A stretch of 64,000 nucleotides of DNA from Streptomyces sp. SID8352 (GCF_009862265.1 NZ_WWGX01000011.1:1-64000); one strand, 5' to 3'; counted from the stretch's first letter, positions 1-10,340 are shown. Numbers and translations: made by a program. Notes: generated by a model not told the origin, from the letters alone.

Positions 1-113
1 GTGTGGTTGTTGTTGCAGCCGGTGCTCACCGTCGACCACTCGGCGACCTGCTGGTCCTCGGAGCCCTCCGGCTCGCTCAGGGACAGGTTCTGGAGCTTGA
101 GGATCTCGGACAT
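1..113 (-). CDS. Class III lanthipeptide precursor peptide (partial, 3' end outside window)
   Basis: The first 37 codons are visible, starting at an ATG at 113 with an AAGGGA ribosome site 7 bases upstream. The N-terminus carries ILKLQ, matching the ILxLQ leader motif by which class III (LanKC) precursors are recognised. The visible core includes S27-T-V-S30-T-G-C33, which fits the Ser-xx-Ser-xx-Cys pattern from which labionin or lanthionine rings are formed. The gene lies 50 bases downstream of the LanKC gene on the same strand, so LanKC is its likely modifying enzyme. The C-terminus, any second ring motif, and any exporter or protease genes lie left of the window. Substrate identity is inferred from motif and position. 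Confidence 0.85.
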   Translation of the reverse strand, partial: MSEILKLQNLSLSEPEGSEDQQVAEWSTVSTGCNNNH

Positions 114-163
114 GACGGTTCCCTTCTTCGGTGGAGGTGTGCCGTGCGGTGGTGCGCGGTCGC

Positions 164-2743
164 TCAGGCGACCGGGATCAGGGGCTCGGACCGGAGCAGT
201 CCGGGCAGGGCGGGGTGGTTCCCGGCGGCGGCGTGCAGGGCGTGCAGGACGCCGGCGGTGCCGGTGGCCAGGTCCATCGAGAGGCGGTAGTGCTGGGCGC
301 CGGGGAAGGCCAGGCCGTCCCGGTAGCCGATGGCGTGCCAGCTCAGCAGCCGCAGGTGGCGGCGGAGGGCCTGCCGCGCACCGGGCCGTTCCGGGTGGGC
401 GGCCAGCAGGGCGATGAGTCCGGCGCGGCCGGTGAAGAGGTCGCTGAAGAGGACGAAGGGCGCGCGGGCCGCGGTCAGGGCGCCGTCGAGCAGGTCCCGC
501 AGGGCGTCGTCGTGCCGGTGGCGCAGGTAGTGCCCGGCGGTCAGGGCCAGTCCGGCGCTGCCGTTGGCGAGGTAGGGCAGCATCCGGGTGCCGTCGCGGA
601 GGTTGACGGCGCCCTCCTCGCTGCGGACGCAGCGCTCGGCGTCGGCGCGCAGGGCGCGCAGGGCGAGGTCGAGCAGGGCGGGGTCGCGGACGGCGTCGTA
701 GCGGTGCAGGAAGAAGGCGGCGCTGCCGGTGGGTCCGTGCATCAGCCCGGCGCGGTGCGGGCCGGGGCCCGGGTCGTCCAGCCGCTCGGCGAGCCGGGCG
801 GTGACGGCGTCGAGTTCGTCGCCGAGGTCGGCGCCGTCGCCGGGCCGGTGGAGGTGGTGCAGGGCGATGCCGATGCCGGCCAGTCCGTCGTGGAGGGAGG
901 CGTCGGCGGCGGGAGCGGCGCGCTGGACGAGTTCCAGGGCCTGTCCGGGCCTGCCCAGGCGGTCGAGGACCAGGGCGGCGCCGTGCAGTCCCCCGTAGAG
1001 TCCGGGGCGCGGGTCGGCGGCGCGGCGGGCGGCCCGCCAGAGCCATTCGGTGTGCTCCTCGTCCACCGGGTGGCCGGTGGTGTGGAGGGTGTGCAGGACG
1101 CCGGCGGCTCCGTGGGCGAGGGTGTAGCCGCCGTCGTGCAGGGCGACGGGGTCGCCGGGGAAGAGCCGGTCGGTGCGCCGGGGGGTGGCGCTGGCGGTCA
1201 GGGCGCGGGCCAGCCGGGCGCCGAGGGCGGCGGGCGCGGGGGTGTCGTCCTCCCCGCGCGGCCGGGCCGCCCCGGGTCGTGGCGCCGTCAGCCGGGCCGC
1301 CGTCGGCGGCGCCGCGGGGTCGTCGGGGGTGTCGGGGCGGTGCAGTCCGGCGCGGACCTCCTCGCGCCAGCCGGGCGGCAGCGGGTAGAACTCGGCTGCG
1401 GCGTCGAGGAGTTCGTCGAGCTTGCCGGGGTCGAGGTCGATCAGCATGGTCAGCGGCAGCAGCAGGGCGAGCCGGATGCTGTGCAGGGCGTAGCGGTCGC
1501 GGGCGAAGCCGTCGGGGGCGTGCGGGGCGACGAAGCCGGGGCAGCCCATGCTGGGCGAGGGGTCGATGCCGGGTCGGTGCGCGGTCTCCAGGTCGATGAG
1601 GCAGATGCGGCCGTCGGGCCGGACCAGCACGTTGGCGGGGTGCAGGTCCCCGAAGGCCCAGCCGCGTTCGTGCAGGGCGTCGAGGGCGCGGGCGAGCTGG
1701 TCGGTGAGGTCCTGGACGCGGGCGCCGTAGGCGGCGAGCGCCTCGGGGGCGGGGTCGGGGCGGACGATGGGGTTGTTGCGGGCCATGAACTGGCGCAGGG
1801 TCTCGCCCTCGACGTACTCCTCGGCCAGGTAGTGGTGCTCCCAGGCGGTGAAGCGCTCGATCAGGCGCGGTACCCAGGGCAGTCCGGCCAGGGCGCGCAG
1901 GGCGCGTTCCTCCTGGTCGAGTCGGGTGACCGCGTCGGTGCCGGCGCCGTCCAGCCCGGCGAGGGGGCGGGCCTCGCGCAGCACCACCTCGTGGCCCGCC
2001 GCGTCGCGGGCCCGGTAGATGCCGCCGCCGTTGGAGAAGTGCAGGGCGGCCTCGACCCGGTAGGGCAGGGGGTCCATGCTCTGCCGGTCGTGGACGCGCA
2101 GGGCCTCGCGCAGCACCTCGGGCGGGGTCAGCCAGGCGGGGAGCCGGAAGCAGGGGTCGCGCCGGTCGGGGACGAGGGTGCCGTCGGGCGCCTCGATGGC
2201 GAGGGTCCTGCCGCCGTCGGGGTCGGTGCACCAGCGTTCCCGGAATCCGCCGTAACGGACGTAGAGGGGGCCGTCGTTGAAGCGGAGGTCGCCGAGGATG
2301 TAGGGGCCGGTGAAGCCGCTGAGCCGGCGGTCCAGGTCGGTGAGGACGATGGTGAGCCGCCGCTCGTCCTCGGGGTAGACGGTGAGCAGCTTGCCGCTGC
2401 TGCCGCGGCGGGCGTACTTGCCGTTGTTGAGCAGGTGGATGCGGTGGGTGGGCAGGAACTTGTGGGCGACGCGCTCGGCCAGGCAGTACTCGGTGACGAT
2501 GTCGACGACGCGTTCGGCGTCCTCGGTGGTCGAGGAGACGTGGATCTTGTAGCCCTGGTCCGGGAGGCGGGGGGCGTCGGGGCCCTCGGGGAGCTGGTGG
2601 ATCCAGGTCGTCGTCTCCTTCCGGCGGAAGCCGTCCGGCACCGCGCGGTCGGCCGCGGCGAACCGCCGCTGGTCACCGCTGCCGGCGGGGTGGTCGTAGA
2701 AGAGCGGGTCCGCCCCGGCGTACACATGATGGTTGCCTCGCAC
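164..2743 (-). CDS. lanKC: Class III lanthionine synthetase LanKC (lyase-kinase-cyclase)
   Basis: An 859-residue protein of the usual length for class III synthetases. It phosphorylates and dehydrates Ser/Thr in the precursor and then cyclises onto Cys. The N-terminus has the family ADPLFYD motif (about residues 11-17), followed by a lyase domain with a SSGKLLTVYP segment. The kinase domain has a glycine loop (NGGGIYRA), the GDLHPANVLV catalytic loop and an IDLETA metal site. The C-terminal cyclase domain shows no WCYG or CHG zinc-ligand motifs, which separates it from class IV LanL. The ATP-lysine position reads VVLREARP, with Arg where Lys is usual. The GTG start at 2743 follows a purine-rich AAGGGGTGG stretch. 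The precursor gene follows directly. Confidence 0.93.
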   Translation of the reverse strand: MRGNHHVYAGADPLFYDHPAGSGDQRRFAAADRAVPDGFRRKETTTWIHQLPEGPDAPRLPDQGYKIHVSSTTEDAERVVDIVTEYCLAERVAHKFLPTHRIHLLNNGKYARRGSSGKLLTVYPEDERRLTIVLTDLDRRLSGFTGPYILGDLRFNDGPLYVRYGGFRERWCTDPDGGRTLAIEAPDGTLVPDRRDPCFRLPAWLTPPEVLREALRVHDRQSMDPLPYRVEAALHFSNGGGIYRARDAAGHEVVLREARPLAGLDGAGTDAVTRLDQEERALRALAGLPWVPRLIERFTAWEHHYLAEEYVEGETLRQFMARNNPIVRPDPAPEALAAYGARVQDLTDQLARALDALHERGWAFGDLHPANVLVRPDGRICLIDLETAHRPGIDPSPSMGCPGFVAPHAPDGFARDRYALHSIRLALLLPLTMLIDLDPGKLDELLDAAAEFYPLPPGWREEVRAGLHRPDTPDDPAAPPTAARLTAPRPGAARPRGEDDTPAPAALGARLARALTASATPRRTDRLFPGDPVALHDGGYTLAHGAAGVLHTLHTTGHPVDEEHTEWLWRAARRAADPRPGLYGGLHGAALVLDRLGRPGQALELVQRAAPAADASLHDGLAGIGIALHHLHRPGDGADLGDELDAVTARLAERLDDPGPGPHRAGLMHGPTGSAAFFLHRYDAVRDPALLDLALRALRADAERCVRSEEGAVNLRDGTRMLPYLANGSAGLALTAGHYLRHRHDDALRDLLDGALTAARAPFVLFSDLFTGRAGLIALLAAHPERPGARQALRRHLRLLSWHAIGYRDGLAFPGAQHYRLSMDLATGTAGVLHALHAAAGNHPALPGLLRSEPLIPVA

Positions 2744-2950
2744 CTTGGTCCACCCCTTCTCGGGTCGCTTCGCGGATGAGCGTTTCCGTGCCGTTCGCCG
2801 TCGTGCGGGGCACGGTGTTCGGCCGTTTCCGTCGCCGGCGGTGGCCGCTGTGCCGCGCTGATCGCTTCTGCGCGGTTCCGGTGGAGTTCCGGGAGTTGAT
2901 TCCCGGCGGAATTCCGGGGGATTTCCGGTGATTCTCCGGAGAGGGTGCCT

Positions 2951-2965
2951 GCCCGGTCTCCGGGC
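2951..2965 (-). terminator. Short hairpin between the 36-residue peptide gene and lanKC
   Basis: Perfect 6-bp stem (GCCCGG/CCGGGC) with a 3-base loop, starting 8 bases after the stop of the 2973-3083 gene. Its position would allow it to terminate or attenuate transcription before lanKC. It has no U-tract and the role is an inference. Confidence 0.35.
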
Positions 2966-2972
2966 GGGTCCT

Positions 2973-3083
2973 TCAGGTGAGGATCCAGGTGGGGTTGGCG
3001 CCGCCGCGGCCGAGGACGTCGCCGTCGTCGAGCACGCCGTCGGACTCGGAGAGGAATCCCTGGGAGGCGTTGATACCGCTCAT
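2973..3083 (-). CDS. Orphan 36-residue peptide, possible RiPP precursor or signal peptide
   Basis: An ATG at 3083 is preceded by GAAGGA with 7 bases spacing and opens a 36-codon frame that ends in TGA. The N-terminal half is acidic (ESDG, DDGD), followed by a GRGGANP stretch and the C-terminus TWILT. It has no Cys, so LanKC could not form lanthionine rings in it, although Ser and Thr are present. There is no signal peptide. It lies between the secreted-peptide gene and lanKC on the same strand, so it may share their transcript. I do not recognise the family. The good ribosome site and the leader/core-like layout argue for a real gene; the short length argues for caution. Confidence 0.55.
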   Translation of the reverse strand: MSGINASQGFLSESDGVLDDGDVLGRGGANPTWILT

Positions 3084-3204
3084 TTTCTTTTCCTTCTTTC
3101 CGGTGCGGGAGGGTGGTCGAGGGGGTGGTGCGGGGATGCGGTGGCGCGGGGTCCGGGGGCCGCCGGAGGGGGCCGGCCGGAGGGTGGGGCGGCGGGCTTT
3201 CCGC

Positions 3205-3420
3205 TCAGCCGCCCCAGGTCACGTCGCCCTCCTTGGGGGCGGTGGGCGTCGGGGTGGGGGCCGGGGCCGGCTGCTCGTCCTGGGCCGGTCCGGCCTGGAC
3301 CCGGCTGTGGGAGACGGGGGCGGGGGAATGGGCGGTGACGACGGCTCCGGCCGCGGCGGTCGAGGCCCCGAGGACAATGAGGGCTCCGGCAGCGATGGAG
3401 GCAATTCTGTGAACCGTCAT
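3205..3420 (-). CDS. Small secreted peptide with C-terminal DVTWGG, candidate signalling peptide
   Basis: A 71-residue product. A basic start (MTVHR) and a hydrophobic Ala/Gly/Val core up to about residue 31 form a Sec-type signal peptide. The rest is a Pro/Ala/Thr-rich linker ending in KEGDVTWGG. An AGAGGA ribosome site lies 8 bases before the ATG. This layout (export signal, disordered spacer, short terminal motif) resembles precursors of processed extracellular peptides. It lies near a divergent TrmB/LuxR-type regulator and inside a RiPP locus. A role as a pheromone read by that regulator is an inference from layout; it could also be a cell-wall-associated peptide. A 16-mer repeat occurs about 160 bases upstream. 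Confidence 0.75.
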   Translation of the reverse strand: MTVHRIASIAAGALIVLGASTAAAGAVVTAHSPAPVSHSRVQAGPAQDEQPAPAPTPTPTAPKEGDVTWGG

Positions 3421-3534
3421 TTCGCATTCCTCTCGTAACTGGAGATCACGATGGAGAACCCATTCCGGTTCCCGCTTTTCCCGCTTTCCCGGCGGCCGTT
3501 CTCCGGCTGCCGATGGCTCTACTGTGACGTCTTG

Positions 3535-3915
3535 TCAGAGGGGAGGGAACGGCTTCCGGGTGGACAGATCCGGCAGTGGCATAAGCCGTCCACCCCCGGT
3601 GGGGCCCGGGCCGGAACCGGCCCAGGGGTCCCACGGGGCGTCGATCAGCGCCGCGCCGGAGCCGAGCAGCACCCAGCCGCGCAGCGGGCCGTCCGCCTCC
3701 AGGGCGCGGCCGCACAGCCGGACGGCGTTCCCCTCGGCCTCGGCCAGGGTCTCGGCGGTGAAGAACAGCCCGAGCACCCAGTCGTCGCCGGACTCATGGA
3801 CGCTGACGTGCTCCAGCCGGTCCGCCTCCCGCGCCTGGCGGGTGACGAACTCGGCTGCGCGGGAAGGGATTCGCTGACCGGTGGGGGCCCTCAGCCGGGC
3901 GTGCACGAGATACAT
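3535..3915 (-). CDS. Unrecognised 126-residue protein of the RiPP/regulator locus
   Basis: The ATG at 3915 follows GGAGGA with 8 bases spacing. The product has a mixed alpha/beta composition, with GDDWVLGLFFTAETLAEAEGNAVRL near the middle and a Gly/Pro-rich C-terminal third. It has no signal peptide, membrane segment, or metal or nucleotide motif that I can identify. The frame runs upstream without a stop, but the ribosome site decides this start. It is divergent from the TrmB/LuxR regulator at 4063, with 147 bases between them. The intergenic space holds a 16-mer repeat and a palindrome, so the regulator probably controls it. I do not recognise a function. It may be an accessory factor of the peptide-signalling cassette. 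Confidence 0.75.
   Translation of the reverse strand: MYLVHARLRAPTGQRIPSRAAEFVTRQAREADRLEHVSVHESGDDWVLGLFFTAETLAEAEGNAVRLCGRALEADGPLRGWVLLGSGAALIDAPWDPWAGSGPGPTGGGRLMPLPDLSTRKPFPPL
3579..3594. promoter_or_regulatory. Copy 1 of a repeated 16-mer (candidate operator)
   Basis: GCATAAGCCGTCCACC. It matches the copy at 3981-3996 at 15 of 16 positions and in the same orientation. It lies within the 3' end of the 3535-3915 gene, about 160 bases upstream of the secreted-peptide gene that starts at 3420. Confidence 0.4.
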
Positions 3916-3980
3916 GAACCCGATCCTCCGCGCGCCCCATACCGCATCACAAGCGGACAAGGCGGGCCGCTTCCGGCCCT

Positions 3981-3996
3981 GCATAAACCGTCCACC
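3981..3996. promoter_or_regulatory. Copy 2 of a repeated 16-mer (candidate operator)
   Basis: GCATAAACCGTCCACC. It lies 66 bases upstream of the gene starting at 3915 and directly abuts the palindrome at 3997-4010. Two near-identical copies, one upstream of each minus-strand unit, suggest a binding site for the local regulator. Confidence 0.45.
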
Positions 3997-4025
3997 TGTC
4001 CGCATGGACACGATCCCTTTACAAT
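3997..4025 (+). promoter_or_regulatory. Palindrome and -10 element upstream of the regulator gene
   Basis: TGTCC-GCAT-GGACA (3997-4010) is a perfect 5-bp inverted repeat. A TACAAT -10-like hexamer follows at 4020-4025, 38 bases before the GTG start at 4063. The palindrome falls where the -35 would be, as expected for an activator or autoregulatory site. Confidence 0.45.
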
Positions 4026-4062
4026 CCGTGCACTTTGAGGCGGCCGAGGAGAGGGTCGAACG

Positions 4063-5055
4063 GTGTTGGACGTACTGGGACTTGATACGGACGCCGAACG
4101 CGTCTACCGCGCCATGCTCGGCCATCCCCGGGAGGGCGTGGTCCAGCTGGCCCTGCTGCTGTCCATGTCCGAGGAGCAGGTGCGCTCCGGCCTGGACCGG
4201 CTCAGCGAACTGGCCCTGGTCCACCCCTCCGCACAGGAGGGCGTGGGCTTCCGGGCGGTGGGCCCGGAGACCGCCATGGAGGTGCTGCTCGCCCGCCAGC
4301 AGGCCGAACTCGCCGCCCAGCAGATGCGGGTGGAGGCGTCACGGGCCGCCGCCGCCCAGCTCATCGCGGAGTGTTCGGCGTTACGGCCCCGCTCCCCCGA
4401 CGCCGACGCCGAGCAGCTCATCGGCCCCGACGAGATCCGCGAACGCCTCGCCCGGCTGGCCTCCCGCGCCACCGAGGAGATCACCACCTTCGCCCCGGGC
4501 GGCGCCCACACCGCGGCCGACCTCGAAGCCAGCCGCGGCCCCAACGCCGAGCTGCTGGAACGGGGCGTGCGGATCCGCACCGTCTACCTGGACAGCGTCC
4601 GCAACCACCAGCCGACCCTGGACCACGTCGACTGGCTCAACAACCACGGCGGCCAGGTCCGCACCAGTCCGACCCTGCCCATCCGCATGATCATCGCGGA
4701 CCGCTGCAACGCGGTCCTGCCCATCGACACCAGCGACGCGCGGGCCGGAGCGGTCGTGCTCAGCGGCGCGGGCACGGTGGCCGCGCTCTGCGCCCTGTTC
4801 GAGAGCGTGTGGCAGACCGCCACCCCCCTGGGCCACACCCCGCGGGCCGATCCCAACGGCCTGCCGCCCCAGGAGTCCGCCACCCTGCACCTGCTCGCCC
4901 AGGGCTACACCGACGAGGCCATCGCCAAGCGCCTGGGCGTCTCCCCGCGCACCGCCCGCCGGGTCGCCGCCGATCTGATGGAGCGCCTCAGCGCCCGCTC
5001 CCGGTTCCAGGCGGGCGTCAACGCGGCCCATCACGGCTGGCTCCCGAAGCCCTGA
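4063..5055 (+). CDS. TrmB/LuxR-type transcriptional regulator
   Basis: A 330-residue protein. An N-terminal winged helix of TrmB type (about residues 1-65) is followed by a helical linker rich in Ala, Glu and Arg (70-110). A central PLD-like sensor segment (about 130-255) contains TEEITTFAPGG and ELLERGVRIRTVY. A C-terminal LuxR-type helix-turn-helix (about 265-325) shows GYTDEAIAKRLGVSPRTARR. This architecture is known in actinobacterial regulators lacking a receiver domain, so a diffusible ligand rather than phosphorylation is likely. A GAGGAGAG ribosome site precedes the GTG start. The gene is divergent from the minus-strand secreted-peptide and lanthipeptide genes. The proposal that it reads the exported peptide is inference. 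Confidence 0.88.
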   Translation: MLDVLGLDTDAERVYRAMLGHPREGVVQLALLLSMSEEQVRSGLDRLSELALVHPSAQEGVGFRAVGPETAMEVLLARQQAELAAQQMRVEASRAAAAQLIAECSALRPRSPDADAEQLIGPDEIRERLARLASRATEEITTFAPGGAHTAADLEASRGPNAELLERGVRIRTVYLDSVRNHQPTLDHVDWLNNHGGQVRTSPTLPIRMIIADRCNAVLPIDTSDARAGAVVLSGAGTVAALCALFESVWQTATPLGHTPRADPNGLPPQESATLHLLAQGYTDEAIAKRLGVSPRTARRVAADLMERLSARSRFQAGVNAAHHGWLPKP

Positions 5056-5317
5056 GCCCCCGTCCCGCGCCGGGCACCCGGCGCACCGCCCCGCCCGCCA
5101 CCCGCCCCCGGCGGCCCGCGCCCCCCTCCCAGGGCCGGGAAGCCCCGCACCCGGGCACCGCGGGTCCCCCGCGCCCGGCCCCGTGCTCCGTGCCCGGCAC
5201 CCCCGGGGCACACCCGCCCGCCCCGCGCGGCCGCACCGGGCGCTCCCCGCGCCGCCGCGCCCCCGCACCCGGCACTCCCGCGCCGGGAACCGTCCCGCCA
5301 CCCGGAAAGCACGACGA

Positions 5318-5351
5318 GCGGGCGGCACCCCCGCACAGGGGTGCCGCCCGC
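5318..5351. terminator. Bidirectional terminator between the regulator and ppdK
   Basis: Perfect 14-bp stem GCGGGCGGCACCCC/GGGGTGCCGCCCGC with a 6-base loop, lying between convergent genes. The rest of 5056-5455 is C-rich sequence in which I see no gene. Confidence 0.85.
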
Positions 5352-5455
5352 TTCGTGTGATCCGGAGCCGCCGCCGATCGGTTGGTGGTCGGGTGACAGA
5401 CGACGGCTCCGGAGCCGTGGACCGCAGGGGCCCGGGGGCTCTCCCCCCGGACCGC

Positions 5456-8176
<2,721 letters not shown>

Positions 8177-8355
8177 GGTCTCGACTCCTCGAAGACGCGG
8201 TGGCTGCCCTGACGTCGAGGAATGTACCCAGATCACGGGCTCATGGGTACGTCCACTTGCGCGCCATCCGCCCGTAACCACTCGTCCGCCGGTGGACCGG
8301 AAGTCAAGGCTTGGCAAGCGATCCGGCCCGCATGTTTTCACTTCTTGAACGAACA

Positions 8356-8450
8356 CGGGGTCCGACACCCCGAACATGTCGCTCACATGAGCACCATCGA
8401 AAACATCTGAGTTCGATCGATGAACGATCATCACCTGGCACTCAGTGCCA
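8356..8450. promoter_or_regulatory. Cluster of palindromes upstream of ppdK
   Basis: Three dyads occur in the gene-free stretch 8177-9013: CGGGGT-CCGAC-ACCCCG (8356-8372), GTTC-N7-GAAC (8411-8425) and TGGCACT-C-AGTGCCA (8436-8450). They lie 180-275 bases upstream of the ppdK start. They may be operators for ppdK, but I recognise no regulator consensus. I see no gene in 8177-9013. Confidence 0.3.
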
Positions 8451-8628
8451 CACCTTGGAGAAGTGGACCCGGTCATGATCCGCTCATCTGAGCATGGCCC
8501 CTATCAGAGGTGGCGAGAATCACGCTGTCACAGGCCGCCGGATACCACCATGCGGACGCGTCCGGACAGGGCACGCGGGGGCGGCGGAGCCACCGGGCGG
8601 GGAGGAGGCCCGCCGAGGGCATGAAGAA

Positions 8629-8654
8629 GGCCCACCGAGGCGGATCGGTGGGCC
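8629..8654. terminator. Hairpin terminator downstream of dusB
   Basis: Perfect 9-bp stem GGCCCACCG/CGGTGGGCC with an 8-base loop, preceded by a purine run. It lies about 360 bases beyond the dusB stop. The sequence between is GC-rich with short purine-rich repeats and no visible gene. Confidence 0.55.
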
Positions 8655-9013
8655 CGGGAAACGGACGGCCCGCCTCCTCCTCTGCCCCGGCGGGCGTCCC
8701 CTCCGCCGCGGTCGGCATCTCCCCCCGCCGTGGCGGGCGCCCGGGGGCGGTGGCCGGGGTCCGGCCGCGCGCCCGGGGCTGCCGGAATCCAGCCGGGGCC
8801 CGGAGGAACCCGGCGGAACCGGTCCGGGCCCCGGAAGGACCGGGTGGACCGGGCCGGGGAGGGCGGCCCCGGGCGGGGCGGACCGAGCCGGGGCGAGGAG
8901 GCGTGGGGAGGCGAGGCGGGGGGTGAGGAGGCGTGGGGGGCGAGGCAGGGAGGGGCGGGCCGGGGAGGAGAGGCGCCGGGGCACCCCGGACGGGGCGCGG
9001 CCCGGCGGTCCCG

Positions 9014-10180
9014 TCAGCCGCCGGAGGTGTCCAGTTCGGCGTCCTCGCCGACGCCCGTGCAGTCGTACGGGTCCCCCAGCCAGCCCTCGGGCAGCACGAC
9101 CCGGTTGTTGCCGGAGGTCCGGCCGCGCGGCCCGTCGGCCCCGGCGGGCCAGGGCTGGCCGAGATCCAGCTCGTCCAGCCCGGCGCGCAGCTCGGCCAGC
9201 GAGGAGGTGACGGCGAGCCGCCTGCGCATCTCGGAGCCGACGGCGAAGCCCTTCAGGTACCAGGCGACGTGCTTGCGGAAGTCGATGACACCCCGCGCCT
9301 CGTCCCCGAGCCACTCCCCCAGCAGGGCGGCGTGCCGGACCATCACCTCGGCGACCTGGCGCAGACCGGGCCGCACCGCGCCCTCGGGGCGCCCCTCGAA
9401 GGCGGCGACCAGATCCGCGAACAGCCACGGCCGGCCCAGGCAGCCGCGCCCGACCACGACGCCGTCGCAGCCGGTCTCGCGGACCATCCGCAGCGCGTCC
9501 TCGGCGCACCAGATGTCGCCGTTGCCGAGCACCGGGATCTCCGGGACGTGCTCCTTGAGCCGGGCGACGGCCTCCCAGTCGGCGGTGCCGCCGTAGTGCT
9601 GGGCGGTGGTGCGCCCGTGCAGGGCGACGGCGGCGACGCCCTCCTCGACGGCGATCCGGCCGGCGTCCAGATAGGTCAGGTGGTCGTCGTCGATGCCCTT
9701 GCGCATCTTCATCGTGACCGGGAGGTCACCGGCGCCGGTGACCGCCTCGCGGACGATGGCCCGCAGCAGGTTCCGCTTGTACGGGAGGGCGGAGCCGCCG
9801 CCCTTGCGGGTGACCTTGGGCACCGGGCAGCCGAAGTTGAGGTCGATGTGGTCGGCCAGGCCCTCGTCCGCGATCATGCGGACGGCCTTGCCGACGGTGG
9901 CCGGGTCGACGCCGTAGAGCTGGATCGAGCGGGGGCTCTCGCTCGGGTCGAAGCGGATGAGCTGCATCGTCTTCTCGTTGCGCTCGACCAGCGCCCGGGT
10001 CGTGATCATCTCGCTCACGAACAGGCCCTTGCCGCCGCTGAACTCCCGGCACAGGGTGCGGAACGGCGCGTTGGTGATCCCCGCCATCGGCGCCAGCACC
10101 ACGGGCGGCGCGACGGGGAGCGGACCCACCCGGAGCGGCGGTGTCGTGGTGGTGGCGGACGGCATGGTGGACGTGGGCAT
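9014..10180 (-). CDS. dusB: tRNA-dihydrouridine synthase (DusB type)
   Basis: A 388-residue FMN-dependent enzyme that reduces uridine to dihydrouridine in tRNA using NAD(P)H. The TIM barrel opens with APMAGITNAPFR. It contains IDLNFGCPVPKV with the conserved catalytic Cys, an ALHGRTTAQHYGGTADW segment, and the phosphate-binding VLGNGDIW and VVVGRGCLGRPW motifs. The ATG at 10180 is chosen because the next residues up to the barrel form a short Thr/Pro-rich tail common in actinobacterial homologues; no strong ribosome site is visible. It is divergent from the exporter at 10353. Confidence 0.95.
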   Translation of the reverse strand: MPTSTMPSATTTTPPLRVGPLPVAPPVVLAPMAGITNAPFRTLCREFSGGKGLFVSEMITTRALVERNEKTMQLIRFDPSESPRSIQLYGVDPATVGKAVRMIADEGLADHIDLNFGCPVPKVTRKGGGSALPYKRNLLRAIVREAVTGAGDLPVTMKMRKGIDDDHLTYLDAGRIAVEEGVAAVALHGRTTAQHYGGTADWEAVARLKEHVPEIPVLGNGDIWCAEDALRMVRETGCDGVVVGRGCLGRPWLFADLVAAFEGRPEGAVRPGLRQVAEVMVRHAALLGEWLGDEARGVIDFRKHVAWYLKGFAVGSEMRRRLAVTSSLAELRAGLDELDLGQPWPAGADGPRGRTSGNNRVVLPEGWLGDPYDCTGVGEDAELDTSGG

Positions 10181-10340
10181 TGCCCCATTGTCCCGCACGG
10201 CGGGCGGTGCCCGCGGCACCGGGAGCGCGGCGCGGCGGTGTTCCGGCCACGGGCCCGGGGCCGGGGCGGCGCCCCGCGGACGCCTCATCCCGCGGCACCA
10301 TTTCCCCGGTCGTTAGTTAGCCGCACTATCGAAACATGCG

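Noticed and set aside
131..2779. An 882-codon open frame on the plus strand, rich in Gly, Ala and Val
   Set aside because: It is the antisense shadow of lanKC; composition follows GC codon bias and it has no domain or ribosome site.
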